The notes under the pieces are model-generated. The model saw only the letters and a program-made list of their open reading frames with translations. It was not told the DNA's origin and did no database searches. From a virus: 64,000 nt of DNA. This document shows, piece after piece, positions 7,740 through 16,982 of the stretch. Each line of letters begins with the position of its first letter. Position 1 is the first letter of the stretch. Location of the stretch: the IMG/VR virus record IMGVR_UViG_3300042876_000282, positions 23,238 to 87,237 of that record; one strand, given 5' to 3'. The position numbers were made by a program, and so were the translations under genes.

Positions 7740-9179
7740 ATGATCACCGTTCGTCTCGACACCCGAATCCGACTCCCCGCGGGGCTCCCGAAGAGCTTCG
7801 TGCGAGACCTCCGCGCAGCGTTCACGCACGCGAACCCGGAGTTCTCGAAGAAACGCGCGATCGGCTTCGCATCGTACGGCGTGCCATCGCGGATCGTGAC
7901 GTGCACCGTGAACGCGGACGGCTCGATCACGCTTCCGCGTGGTGGTACGGCGACGCTTCGCAAGCTCGCGCGCGAGCACGGGATCCAGATCCGATGGATC
8001 GACGATCGAGAAGAGCAGCCGGCGGTCGCGTGGCCGAAGCCGAGCGTCGAGCTTCGACCGTACCAAGCCGCGGCGCTCGACGCGTGCCTCTTGCGAGAGC
8101 AGGGGATCGTCCGCGCTCCGACGGGATCGGGTAAGACTACGATCGCGCTCGCGGTCGCGGCGGCGTTGCAGCAGCCGGCGCTCGTGATCATGCGGGACTC
8201 GAACTTGCTCGATCAGTGGAAGGACCGCGCCGTGCGCGAGCTTGGGCTGCACGCGCGCGAGATCGGGATCTTGCGCGGAGGGTCGAAGCTACAGATCGGG
8301 CCGCGTCTCACGCTCGCGCTTCAGCAGACCTTGAACTCGGGCGCGTTCCCGCTGGGCAAGGTCGCGCGCGAGTTCGGTGCGGTGCTCGTCGACGAAGTGC
8401 ACGGCGTCGCGGCGAAGACGTTTCAGACGGTGATCGACGAGTTCCCGGCGCGGTATCGTCTCGGGTTCAGCGCGGACGAAACGCGGAAAGACGGGAAAGA
8501 GTTTTTGGTCTACGACCAGTTCGGTTCGGTGCTCTACGAAGTCGAGCGCGACGAACTCGAACGCGACGGCGTGATCGTGCCGGTGCGCGTGCGTCTCGTG
8601 CCGACGACGTTCTCCGCGGATTGGTACCGCGACGCGTCGAGCGGAGAGCGCGACTTCAATCGGTTCCTCGAAGAGTCGACGAACGACGAAGAGCGCAACG
8701 CGCAACTCGTCGGGCTCGTGCGCCGACTCGTCTCCGACGGTACGCGACCGATCTTCGTCTTCACGCATCGCGTGGAACACGCGCGATGGATCGCGGACGT
8801 CGGTCTCTTCGCGGTGGGCGTGCGTGCCGGGCTCATGCTGGGCGGTAAGCCGAACGCGGTCCGCTTCGCGGAAGATAAGTCGCGACTCGCACGCGGCGAC
8901 CTCGACGCGGCCGCGGGAACGTACAACGCGATCGGAACCGGAATCGACGTGCCGGCGGTCGCGGCTGGCGTCATGGCGACGCCGATCGGGAACAACGCGC
9001 AGTTCTTCAATCAGGTTCGCGGGCGAATCTGCCGACCCGCGCCGGGCAAGCGCGAGGGCGTGCTGTTCGTGTTGTGGGATCGAAACGTCTTCCCGGATGC
9101 TCCGGCGAAGTTCAAGAAGTGGAACCGCGGCAACGTCGAGATCCTCGACGACGCGGGACGATGGATCGCGGTCCGTTGA
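7740..9179 (+). CDS. SF2 DNA helicase (UvsW/XPB-like)
   Basis: A 479-residue helicase. After an N-terminal domain of about 95 residues come ELRPYQ (Q-type motif), Walker A PTGSGKTT, DEVH (motif II) and NQVRGRICRP (motif VI), the order of superfamily 2 enzymes such as T4 UvsW, which unwind branched DNA using ATP. The ATG at 7740 is preferred over one at 7722 because AGGGGGG lies 7 bases before it. It starts the replication block. Confidence 0.85.
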   Translation: MITVRLDTRIRLPAGLPKSFVRDLRAAFTHANPEFSKKRAIGFASYGVPSRIVTCTVNADGSITLPRGGTATLRKLAREHGIQIRWIDDREEQPAVAWPKPSVELRPYQAAALDACLLREQGIVRAPTGSGKTTIALAVAAALQQPALVIMRDSNLLDQWKDRAVRELGLHAREIGILRGGSKLQIGPRLTLALQQTLNSGAFPLGKVAREFGAVLVDEVHGVAAKTFQTVIDEFPARYRLGFSADETRKDGKEFLVYDQFGSVLYEVERDELERDGVIVPVRVRLVPTTFSADWYRDASSGERDFNRFLEESTNDEERNAQLVGLVRRLVSDGTRPIFVFTHRVEHARWIADVGLFAVGVRAGLMLGGKPNAVRFAEDKSRLARGDLDAAAGTYNAIGTGIDVPAVAAGVMATPIGNNAQFFNQVRGRICRPAPGKREGVLFVLWDRNVFPDAPAKFKKWNRGNVEILDDAGRWIAVR

Positions 9180-9198
9180 TCGTTCGGAGGTAGCAGGG

Positions 9199-9498
9199 AT
9201 GGAACGTCGAAGGAAAGTCACGCGCGAAGGCGCGGAGGTCGAGGTCGGTTCGGAGTTCGTCGCGCGCGACGGCGACACGCTCACGGTCTCGTATCCCGAG
9301 GTCAAGCTCCCGCTCCGCGCGAAGTTCGCGATCGTCGACGTCGGCGGCGTCTCGTACACGCGTGCGCTCCGCGACGGCGACGACGTCGGAGCGGAGTACG
9401 ATCGGATCTACTCGTTCCTCCGGCAGCGTGCCGAACGCGACGCGGTCGAGAAGGTGCGGATGTGGAACGCGGAGTTCGGCGACGGTGGTTCGAAATGA
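9199..9498 (+). CDS. Unknown 99-residue protein
   Basis: A basic N-terminus (MERRRKVTREG) precedes a beta-rich middle and an acidic helix near the end. GGAGGTAGCAGGG lies before the ATG. The stop overlaps the next start (ATGA). No family is recognised; the operon position among helicase genes suggests a DNA-metabolism accessory. Confidence 0.6.
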   Translation: MERRRKVTREGAEVEVGSEFVARDGDTLTVSYPEVKLPLRAKFAIVDVGGVSYTRALRDGDDVGAEYDRIYSFLRQRAERDAVEKVRMWNAEFGDGGSK

Positions 9499-10055
9499 AA
9501 GTTCGGACCAAGAAACCCGCGGGCTGGACGCCGACACCGCGCGCGGTGCCTTCCACGATGCCGACGCCGGCGCGCGTACCATCGCCGAAGGTCGCGGACG
9601 CTCCGCGTGCATACCTCGCGGGCTTCCTCGCGGAACGTGCGAAGCCGAGCGGGGTGCGCGAACGAAAGAAGACGAGCGCGGAGGTCGCCGAAGCCGACGC
9701 GAAGCGTCGCGCGCAGACCGGCGAGTGGGAAGACGCGAAGCCGTCGACGCTCGTCGGTCTCTATTCGGTGTGTCATCGGATGGTCTACGGCGTTGCGCCG
9801 ATCGAGTTCGAGGACAACGCAGAATTCGCGAGTGCGACGCGCGCGGCGTCGGCGTTGCTCACGTCGCAGTTCGGCGGTGACGCGGTGGAGTTCGCGGCGT
9901 TCGTGCGCTGGGCATGGACGCGCGAGAAGAACCGCGCGAAGTGGGCGCGCGACAATGGGCGGGACATCAATCGGATGGTGTGGCGCTTCGTGTTCGCGCG
10001 CGCGAAGGTGGGGGACTACCGCGTCGACCTCGCGAATCGGGGGAGGCGTGCGTGA
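9495..10055 (+). CDS. Unknown protein, replication-operon
   Basis: A 186-residue protein with a proline/threonine-rich basic N-terminal 40 residues and a helical C-terminal domain (residues 75-186) rich in tryptophan and arginine, including FVRWAWTREKNRAKW. It overlaps the following DnaB-like gene by four bases. That position is used by helicase loaders in many phages, but there is no sequence support for that role. Confidence 0.6.
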   Translation: MKVRTKKPAGWTPTPRAVPSTMPTPARVPSPKVADAPRAYLAGFLAERAKPSGVRERKKTSAEVAEADAKRRAQTGEWEDAKPSTLVGLYSVCHRMVYGVAPIEFEDNAEFASATRAASALLTSQFGGDAVEFAAFVRWAWTREKNRAKWARDNGRDINRMVWRFVFARAKVGDYRVDLANRGRRA

Positions 10056-11494
10056 GCGAATCGAAGTCGAAGACGAAGGACGAGATCACCTACGACCCGA
10101 CGAACGAGCGGATCGTGATCGGGATGGCTCTCGCAGATCGGAAGCGACGAGACACGTTGACGCGTACGATCGCAGCGGACGAGTTCCTCGTGCCGCAACA
10201 TGCCGCGCTCTGGCGCGCTCTCCGCGTGATGACAGACAAGGGACTCGAACACGATCCCGCGGTGTTCCTTCGCATCGCGCTCGCGGAGTCTCCCGACCTC
10301 GACGCCGACTACACGAGCGGGCTTGAAGCACAAGCGACGATCCCGACCAACCCGGATTGGTACGTCGAGACGCTTCGATGGGATGCGACGCGCGCTCGCG
10401 TGATCAAGGGGCCAGCACCGGAGCTTATCAAAGACCTCCGCGATCCGAAGGCGACGCCGGAGAAGGTCGCGAGTGCAGCGCGCGCGGTGCTTCGTGCGAT
10501 CGAAGGCGGCGGCGGTCGGAGTTTCATTCGACGACCCGACGAACTCGCGCGCTCGTTCTCGGCGGAGATCGAAGCGCGCAAGGCTTCGGGCAACTTTTGG
10601 CCGACGGGCTTCGATGCGATGGACGCGAAGCTCGTCGAAGGCGCGATGCCGAAGCGAACCGCGGTCGTCGCGGGGCTTCCCGGATCTGGCAAGTCGACGT
10701 TCTCCGGAGACTTCGCGATCCGACTCGCGAAGGCCGGTCGTCGGCCGCTCGTCGGATGCTGGGAAATGGGCGCGGAGTCGACGCTCGACGTCATGGTTTC
10801 GGGCTTGCTCGGTCTCGAACTCGAACGCGTGGTCCAGGGCAACCTCACGAGCGACGAAGTCGCGCGCGTGAACAAGGCGACGCGCTGGATCACGCAGCGG
10901 GTCAAGTTCATGGAGAACGCTTTCTTCGGCGACGAGCTACGCCGCGGCGCGGGGAAGCGCTCGAACGATCGATCGCTCGACGTGCTCGAAGGCTACATCG
11001 CTGAGAGCGGATGCGACGTCGGGATTTGGGATCTCTGGGAGCGGTGTCTCGTCGATCTCTCGTATGACGGGGTCACGACCGCGCTCTATCGCCAGCAGGA
11101 AATGCACGCGCGTTACAATATCTATGGCGTGATCTGCCACCAGCTGAGACTCAAAGACGTCGAGAAGCGCGCGGACAAGCGACCGACGCGCGAAGCGATC
11201 AAGGGCACCGGCGCGTTCGTCGAGGTCGCGGATCAGATCTTCGGCGTCCATCGCGACGCGCAATTCAAGGCGGTACCGGACGACTCGCTCGAAATCATTT
11301 GCCTGAAACAGCGCAAGGGAAAGGCGAATTGGGCGGCGCGCTTCGAGTGGGATGGTGCTCGCGCGCAGATCACGGGAGGCGAGGAAGTGCCCTACGATCC
11401 GGGGTTGGAGTCGAGCACGCAGTTCGGAGGGGACATCGGCGACGTGAAGATCGAACGCTCGTCGCGAAAGAAGCCGAGTCGGAGGGACGGATGA
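10052..11494 (+). CDS. DnaB-like replicative helicase
   Basis: A 480-residue protein with an N-terminal DnaB-type helical domain (residues about 15-110), a linker, and a RecA-like ATPase domain. GLPGSGKST near residue 210 is Walker A; GIWDLWER near 325 is a Walker B-like strand; the later HQLRLKD and TGAFVEVADQ segments match DnaB family layout. It would unwind the fork 5' to 3' as a hexamer. GTG start overlaps the preceding stop. The primase follows one small gene later. Confidence 0.85.
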   Translation: MSESKSKTKDEITYDPTNERIVIGMALADRKRRDTLTRTIAADEFLVPQHAALWRALRVMTDKGLEHDPAVFLRIALAESPDLDADYTSGLEAQATIPTNPDWYVETLRWDATRARVIKGPAPELIKDLRDPKATPEKVASAARAVLRAIEGGGGRSFIRRPDELARSFSAEIEARKASGNFWPTGFDAMDAKLVEGAMPKRTAVVAGLPGSGKSTFSGDFAIRLAKAGRRPLVGCWEMGAESTLDVMVSGLLGLELERVVQGNLTSDEVARVNKATRWITQRVKFMENAFFGDELRRGAGKRSNDRSLDVLEGYIAESGCDVGIWDLWERCLVDLSYDGVTTALYRQQEMHARYNIYGVICHQLRLKDVEKRADKRPTREAIKGTGAFVEVADQIFGVHRDAQFKAVPDDSLEIICLKQRKGKANWAARFEWDGARAQITGGEEVPYDPGLESSTQFGGDIGDVKIERSSRKKPSRRDG

Positions 11495-11694
11495 GCACGA
11501 TGGCGGAAGAGCAGCCGACGCGAGCGATCGCGAACGCGGTCGAACGAATCCGTGCCGCGGTTCGCGCTGCGAAGCCGTTGCTCGAAGACCCGCGCGACGT
11601 CGCGGTCTTGGAGTTCCTCGAAGAGACGATCGACGAAGAGGGCGCGATCATCGATCGCGCGTTGACGGCATGTCGCGCGACGTCGCACGCGTAG
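11491..11694 (+). CDS. Small helical protein (67 residues)
   Basis: An acidic, mostly helical protein squeezed between helicase and primase genes, overlapping both (4 bases and 25 bases). GGAGGGACGG precedes the ATG. The context suggests an adaptor of the replisome, but nothing in the sequence proves it. Confidence 0.55.
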   Translation: MSTMAEEQPTRAIANAVERIRAAVRAAKPLLEDPRDVAVLEFLEETIDEEGAIIDRALTACRATSHA

Positions 11695-12629
11695 ACGTGT
11701 CGGAGCTACTCCGCGCGCTGGGCATCGAAGCGAAGCGCGACGGGAAGCGATGGGTCGCGAAGTGTCCGAACCCGGATCACGCGGACCGATCGCCGTCGTG
11801 GTCGATCGTCGACACCGGCTCGCACTACTGTTTCGCGTGCGGGTTGCAGGGTGGCCCGTGGGAACTCGTCGCGTCGGTGCGGTCGTGTTCGCTCGCGGAT
11901 GCTGGGAAGTGGATCGCGGCGAACGTCGGACGGCTCGACCTCGACGACGGGCTGCCGACGATTCGGATCGGAGAGCCGACGCGTGCGGAGTTCGCGCTTC
12001 CGTGGGGGGTGCAGATCCCGAGCGTGGACGGGAGCGAATGGTTTCGGCCGGCGCTCGACTACCTCGATCGACGCGGGGTCACGCGCGCGCAGATCGAACG
12101 ATGGCGCATCGGGTTCGCGATCTCGGGGCGGTGCGCGATGCGCGTCGTCGTGCCGGTGGTGACGCGTCGTCGCTTGCTCTCGTACGTCGCGCGCGCGTTC
12201 GTGAACGACGGTCGAGCGCGGTACGACACGCCGCCGCGAGACGAGCCCGGTGTGAATCCCGCGGCCGCGATCTTCGGCGAACCCGCGTTCGAGCCGCTCG
12301 ACGCGGAGGGAAGGCGCGGGACGGTGACGGTGACGGAGGGTGTCTTCAAGTCGCTCGCGATGGAACGCGCAGGCGCGCCGAACCCGTGCGCGATCCTCGG
12401 TGCGAAGAACATGGGGCCGGAGAAGATCGCAACGCTCGCGACGTTCCGACGAGTGCTCGTCGCGACCGATCCGGACTCCGCCGGTGACCGAGCCTTCGAC
12501 GCGCTCGCGGAATCTCTGGCGAGATACTCCGACGTCCGACGCGTACCGCTCGACCTCGCGCCGGATGATGCAGACGACGACACGAACCGCGCCGCATGGA
12601 TTGCAGCGGCGAGACGGAGGGTAAGATGA
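11670..12629 (+). CDS. DNA primase, CHC2 zinc finger plus Toprim
   Basis: A 319-residue primase. The N-terminus has a CHC2-type zinc finger (CPNPDHADRSPSW, then YCFACG near residues 31-57). The C-terminal half has a Toprim fold: VTVTEGVFKSLA with the catalytic glutamate, and ATDPDSAGDRAF with the DxD-like pair. The central catalytic part is shorter than in bacterial DnaG. It would make RNA primers with the DnaB-like helicase encoded just upstream. Confidence 0.85.
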   Translation: MSRDVARVDVSELLRALGIEAKRDGKRWVAKCPNPDHADRSPSWSIVDTGSHYCFACGLQGGPWELVASVRSCSLADAGKWIAANVGRLDLDDGLPTIRIGEPTRAEFALPWGVQIPSVDGSEWFRPALDYLDRRGVTRAQIERWRIGFAISGRCAMRVVVPVVTRRRLLSYVARAFVNDGRARYDTPPRDEPGVNPAAAIFGEPAFEPLDAEGRRGTVTVTEGVFKSLAMERAGAPNPCAILGAKNMGPEKIATLATFRRVLVATDPDSAGDRAFDALAESLARYSDVRRVPLDLAPDDADDDTNRAAWIAAARRRVR

Positions 12630-13018
12630 CGGCTCCGACTGGAAGACCGAAGGGAAGACCGAAGGGCGCGAAGACCGCGGCTCACGCGTACGCGTTCCGC
12701 AAGCTCGCGAAGCTCGCGCCGAACTCCGCGCGCGAGCGACTACGTCGCGCGATCATCGTCACGGGTGGGAGCTACATCGCGACCGCGGTGGTGATCGGCT
12801 ACTCGCCGGCGTCGACGAAAGAGATCCAGCGCTGGATCGCGAAGTGGAACCTCGAAGACGAGGTCCGCGAAGCGAAGCGACGGGGCGCGACTCGGAACCG
12901 CGCCGGCAAGCTCACGAACAAGTCGAGCGCGATCCGCAAGACCAACGCGTCGATCGTGCGCGACGCGAAGCGCAAGCTCGAAAAGCTCGCGAAAATCCGG
13001 GAGCTTTTGCAGACGTGA
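12626..13018 (+). CDS. Basic DNA-binding protein with AT-hook-like start
   Basis: A 130-residue, strongly basic protein. The GRPKGRPKG repeat near the N-terminus looks like a double AT-hook. Residues 45-85 form a likely helix-turn-helix (IATAVVIGYSPASTKEIQRW). The C-terminal third is lysine/arginine-rich. GGAGGGTAAG precedes the ATG at 12626. It overlaps the primase by four bases and ends the operon before the first hairpin-leader promoter. Transcription or nucleoid function is inferred. Confidence 0.6.
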   Translation: MTAPTGRPKGRPKGAKTAAHAYAFRKLAKLAPNSARERLRRAIIVTGGSYIATAVVIGYSPASTKEIQRWIAKWNLEDEVREAKRRGATRNRAGKLTNKSSAIRKTNASIVRDAKRKLEKLAKIRELLQT

Positions 13019-13028
13019 CGATTCCCCC

Positions 13029-13100
13029 TTGCACGGTTCCGCGGCTCGTGTATATCTAGGCTCACCAACGGGGCTCGCCCCGAGAAAGAGAAGAACTCCG
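13029..13100 (+). promoter_or_regulatory. Hairpin-leader promoter P1
   Basis: TTGCAC at 13029, a 16-base spacer, then TATATC at 13051. The leader carries the stem-loop CGGGG-CTCG-CCCCG (13069-13082) and the purine stretch AGAAAGAGAAG before ATG 13101. Confidence 0.8.
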
Positions 13101-15071
13101 ATGACGAAGAACCTCACGCAGACGATCGCGACCCTGAACCCCGAGCAGCGCGACGTCGTCGAGCACGTTCGCGGGCCGATCATCGTCGGCGCCGTTGCCG
13201 GTGCGGGGAAGACGACCGCGCTCGTCGCGCGCATCGCGAACCTCGTCGAGAACCACGGGGTCGACCCGCGGCGGATCCTCGCGGTGACGTTCAGCGCGAA
13301 GGCGGCGGGTGAGATGAACGAGCGGCTCCGCGCGATGATCGGCGAGAGCGACGCGCGGGTCGGTACCTTTCACTCGCTCGCGAATCAGATCGTGCGCGAA
13401 GAGAAGCTGGCGCCCGGCTACCGGCTCGACGAGCGCGACCGCTACCGCACGCTGATCAAGGACGCGCTCGGCTTCCGCGGCATGAAGTGGGATAGCGCCG
13501 ACCTCACGACGGTCTCGGCGTACATCGGACGGGCGAAGGCTTCGTGCGCGCTTCCCGGTACGCCGGAGGCTCTCGCAGTCGCGCGCAAGTTCTACGACGT
13601 GAACCCGTGCGGGCAGCGCTCGCCGGAGCTTCTCGCGGAGGCATACGCGCGGACCGAGGTCGCGCGCCGCGAGACGATGCTGATGACGTTCGACGACATG
13701 CTCCTCGACGCGTGGCACGCGCTCGCGACGAACGAGAGCACGCGTGCGCGCTGGGCGTCGCGCTGGGATTTCGTCATGCAGGACGAGTGTCAAGACGAGA
13801 ACTTGGTTCAGCGCGAGATCGCTTCGATGCTCGCTCGCGACCATCGGAACTACATGGTGGTCGGCGACCCCGCACAAGCGATCTACGGCTTCCGCGGCTC
13901 CGACCCGAGCGGGCTTCTCGCGTTCGCGTCGACGTGGGGCGCGCGGGTGGTCTACATGCACCGGAACTACCGCTGCGGCGACGCGATCGCGAGCGCTGCG
14001 AACGGCGTGCTCGGTGCGATGGCTCCGACTGCGAAGCTCGACATGTCGATCACGGCGGAGCGCGGCGTCGCCGGTGACGTGGTCGCGACTCGCTTCGTCG
14101 ACATGGACGCGGAAGCCGGTGGCGTCGTCGCGGAGATCCTCGCACGCGGTACGGACGGCGCGAAGTGGTCGAGCATGGCCGCGCTCTACCGCACGAACGC
14201 GCAGAGTCGCGCGCTCGAAGAGGCGCTGCTGTCGAACCGGATCCCGTACGTGGTGATCGGCGGGACCAACTTCTACGACCGGAAGGAAATCAAGGATCTT
14301 CTCGGCTACCTCCGGATCGCGAGCGGTCGCGGCGAGTTCGACGACGTGCGCCGGTGCATCAACGCCCCGTTCCGCTTCCTCGGAAAAGCCTTCGTCGAGA
14401 AGGTGGATTCGATGCACGTCGAGTCGAATACGTGGACCGACACGGTTCGTCGTACCGCGGCGACCGGCGGCTTGCAGTCGCGGCAGCGCACGAGCGCGCT
14501 CGAATGGTGCACGCTCGTCGACGTGCTCGCGAAGCGCATCGCGGCCGGCGGCGACGATGCGAAGCCCGCGGCGCTGATCGAAGAGGTGCTCTCGGAGACC
14601 GACTTCGTCCGGTGGATCACGCGTGACGAGGGCACCGAGAGCCCCGAGAACTCGCGGGTCTCGAACATTCGCGAACTCGTTCGAGCGTCGGAGCGCTTCG
14701 TCACGGTCGACGATCTTCTCGACTACGTCGACGAGCAGATCGAGGCGAGCAAGCGAGCGAAGGTCGGGCAGGATGCGAACCGCGTGACCCTCATGTCGAT
14801 CCATCGCTCGAAGGGGCTCGAATGGTCGACGGTGTTCGTCATCGGCGCGAACGAGAAGATCCTCCCGCACGCGCGTTGCGAAGACGTCGAGGAAGAGCGG
14901 CGGCTCGCGTACGTCGCCTTCACGCGTGCGCGTGACGTTCTCCGCGTCTCGTGCGTGGCGAACGCTGCGATCGGCCCGAAGGTCGTCACGCTCTCGCCGT
15001 CGCGGTTCGTGGTCGAGGCCGGGCTGCAGGTCGTCAACGCGGCGTGCGCAGCGCTCGAAGCCGCGGAGTGA
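13101..15071 (+). CDS. UvrD/PcrA-like SF1 helicase
   Basis: A 656-residue superfamily 1A helicase. Motifs in order: LNPEQRDVV (Q motif), AVAGAGKTT (Walker A, residue 31), TFSAKAAGEM (Ia), MQDECQDEN (II), VGDPAQAIYGFRG (III), MSIHRSKGLEW (V) and YVAFTRARD (VI). Such enzymes move 3' to 5' and act in repair, recombination or Rep-like replication. Unlike the surrounding replication genes it has its own hairpin-leader promoter, so its dose is set separately. Confidence 0.9.
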   Translation: MTKNLTQTIATLNPEQRDVVEHVRGPIIVGAVAGAGKTTALVARIANLVENHGVDPRRILAVTFSAKAAGEMNERLRAMIGESDARVGTFHSLANQIVREEKLAPGYRLDERDRYRTLIKDALGFRGMKWDSADLTTVSAYIGRAKASCALPGTPEALAVARKFYDVNPCGQRSPELLAEAYARTEVARRETMLMTFDDMLLDAWHALATNESTRARWASRWDFVMQDECQDENLVQREIASMLARDHRNYMVVGDPAQAIYGFRGSDPSGLLAFASTWGARVVYMHRNYRCGDAIASAANGVLGAMAPTAKLDMSITAERGVAGDVVATRFVDMDAEAGGVVAEILARGTDGAKWSSMAALYRTNAQSRALEEALLSNRIPYVVIGGTNFYDRKEIKDLLGYLRIASGRGEFDDVRRCINAPFRFLGKAFVEKVDSMHVESNTWTDTVRRTAATGGLQSRQRTSALEWCTLVDVLAKRIAAGGDDAKPAALIEEVLSETDFVRWITRDEGTESPENSRVSNIRELVRASERFVTVDDLLDYVDEQIEASKRAKVGQDANRVTLMSIHRSKGLEWSTVFVIGANEKILPHARCEDVEEERRLAYVAFTRARDVLRVSCVANAAIGPKVVTLSPSRFVVEAGLQVVNAACAALEAAE

Positions 15072-15088
15072 AACTCGCGCGGGGGCTC

Positions 15089-15161
15089 TTGCGAAGGTGC
15101 TCCCGCGCATCGTAGGTTCTGCACCCCAAACGACACGGGCTAGCCCGAGAAGGATCACGAC
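15089..15161 (+). promoter_or_regulatory. Hairpin-leader promoter P2 (variant)
   Basis: TTGCGA at 15089, an 18-base spacer, then TAGGTT at 15113 instead of TATATC. The leader stem-loop CGGG-CTAG-CCCG lies at 15136-15147, followed by AGAAGGATCACGAC and ATG. A GC-rich hairpin (15077-15108) overlaps the -35 region. This is the most divergent member of the family. Confidence 0.65.
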
Positions 15162-15737
15162 ATGGCGAAGTTCAGGCAAGCACGCTCGACGTTCCTCGCG
15201 TACCGCGAAGGGCGAGCGACGTTCGATGATGTCTACCGCGTGGTCGCGGAAGACGTGGCAGCGATCGCGGCGTACTTCGGCAAGCGCTGGCGGTGTCGCC
15301 TTCACGCTTCCGCCGACATCCGGCAAGAGATCACGATCGCGATCTGGCGCGCGCTCGACGAATGGGATCCGACGCGCGGCGTCGAGATCGATGCCTACGT
15401 CTACTTCCAGGTCGGGCGCTACGCAGAGAAGCGGCTGGCGAAGGCCGCGGGCTGGCCGCGCAAGGGACGCCGTCCGCCGGCGCGCGCCGTCACCTACGCG
15501 GACACGTACGAGCCCGGCGCGCCGGCTACGCAGGAAGCGACGGTCTCTCTTCGGCTCGCGCTCGAATCCGATCCGTGGTTCGCGCGTGCCGCGGTGTTCA
15601 TGGTCGAGACCGACGGGAATCTTCGCGGTGCAGCGCGCAACGCGTCGACGTCGTCGGATGATAGGTCGTGGGAGTTCGAGCGCGCATACCGCGCGGCGGC
15701 TCGCCGGCTCCAAGGTGAAGTGCTCGAAGCGAGGTAA
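15162..15737 (+). CDS. Sigma-70-family-like protein
   Basis: A 191-residue protein. Residues about 48-90 (ADIRQEITIAIWRALDEWDP, then a segment ending YVYFQVGRYAEKRLAK) match the pattern of sigma region 2, which binds core RNA polymerase and the -10 element. The C-terminal part could form a region 4-like helix-turn-helix (NLRGAARNAS) but is weak. The gene has its own hairpin-leader promoter with a different -10. This makes it a candidate for switching transcription to the other phage promoters; that is inference. Confidence 0.65.
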   Translation: MAKFRQARSTFLAYREGRATFDDVYRVVAEDVAAIAAYFGKRWRCRLHASADIRQEITIAIWRALDEWDPTRGVEIDAYVYFQVGRYAEKRLAKAAGWPRKGRRPPARAVTYADTYEPGAPATQEATVSLRLALESDPWFARAAVFMVETDGNLRGAARNASTSSDDRSWEFERAYRAAARRLQGEVLEAR

Positions 15738-15740
15738 ATC

Positions 15741-16982
15741 ATGGTCGAGAAGAAGGCAGGGGCGACGAAGAAGAAGACCGGCAGCGCATCGGCGGACGAC
15801 GCCGCGATCACGCTCGCCAACGGGCAGCGCGCGAACGAAGCCGCGGTCGATGACGGGCTGGCGTGCTACGGGCTCGACCCGTCCGGCGATCTCCCCTCGA
15901 AGCTCGCGCGGCTCCGCGCGCACCTCGCGGACGAGCTACTCCCGACGATTCCGGTCGACGAGCACGTCCGGTGCGAGGTGTGCGGCGAGGTCGGGACCGA
16001 CGACACGAGCGCGTGTCCGTTCTGCGGCGACGCGGGGGTCGACGAGGATACCCCCGCGGCGGCTCCCGAAGAGCCCGAGAAGGCGCCCGAGCCGGTTCCC
16101 GAGCCCGAGCCCGCGGTGAAGCCCGAGAAGGGCAAGAAGGGCAAGCCCGCGCCGGCGGAGACCGAGACGAAGACGAAGCCCGAGAAGGGCAAGAAGGGCA
16201 AGCCCGCGCCGGTGGACGAGCCCGCGCCGGCGGTGTCTTCGTCGGAGACACCGGGCGAGCCCGAGGTCTCCGGGGGCGCGATGGTGGCGAGCGCTTCCGA
16301 GGTGGCGGAAGGGATGGCGGCGAAGGTCGCGGACCTCGACGCAGCGGTCGCGCGGATCGCCGCGCTCGCGGCGAACGCGGTCGCGAACTACTACGACCTC
16401 GGGATCGAGATCGCGCGGGTGCATCGCGACGAACTCTGGAAGGCGCGCGGGCATGCGTCGTTCAAGGCGTGGATCGAGACCGAACTCCCGATCGCGCGCT
16501 CGACGTGCTACCGGCTGATCGAGGTCGTCGGGCAGTTCGACCGCGACACCTACGCGCGGGTCGGACTGCACAAGCTCGCGCTGATCGCGGGTGGCGAAGA
16601 CGACGACGCGCGCGCGACGGCGCTCGAAGCTGCGAAGGCTGGCGCGAGTGCTCGCGACGTTCAGCGGATCGCGGCGGGTGACGTGGAGCCGGAGACCGAG
16701 AAGCCCGCGCGCGCGAAGCCGGAGCGCGAGAAGACCGAGCGTGAGAAGCCGAAGCGCGAGGGCAAGATCTCGCTGGTGGTGAAGGTCGACGGCGACCCGA
16801 AGACGTACGGCTGGAAGAGTGCGAAGAACGGCAAGGCGATCAAGGTGCACGCGCCGGACTCGTACGTCGAGATCCCGATCGCCGACGGCGTGGTCCAGCG
16901 CATCGGGCTCAAGCTCGACGGCGAGAAGATCATCGGCGCGACGGTGGCGTTCGTGCGCATCGCGGAGCCCGACGAAGGATGA
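15741..16982 (+). CDS. Multi-domain protein with zinc ribbon and KPEKGKKGKPAP repeats
   Basis: A 413-residue protein. Residues about 35-70 look SAP-like; CEVCGE and CPFCGD (near 83-100) form a zinc ribbon; then comes a long proline/glutamate/lysine linker with two copies of KPEKGKKGKPAP. Residues 185-310 form a helical domain with an RSTCYRLIEVVGQF helix-turn-helix-like segment, and the last 70 residues are beta-rich. It has the general look of a DNA-binding regulator or ParB/DUF3102-like protein. A 19-bp palindrome lies in the linker. Confidence 0.55.
   Translation: MVEKKAGATKKKTGSASADDAAITLANGQRANEAAVDDGLACYGLDPSGDLPSKLARLRAHLADELLPTIPVDEHVRCEVCGEVGTDDTSACPFCGDAGVDEDTPAAAPEEPEKAPEPVPEPEPAVKPEKGKKGKPAPAETETKTKPEKGKKGKPAPVDEPAPAVSSSETPGEPEVSGGAMVASASEVAEGMAAKVADLDAAVARIAALAANAVANYYDLGIEIARVHRDELWKARGHASFKAWIETELPIARSTCYRLIEVVGQFDRDTYARVGLHKLALIAGGEDDDARATALEAAKAGASARDVQRIAAGDVEPETEKPARAKPEREKTEREKPKREGKISLVVKVDGDPKTYGWKSAKNGKAIKVHAPDSYVEIPIADGVVQRIGLKLDGEKIIGATVAFVRIAEPDEG
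16233..16251. repeat. 19-bp palindrome, copy 2
   Basis: GTGTCTTCGTCGGAGACAC inside the linker of the 15741 gene, where it encodes VSSSET. Confidence 0.85.
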
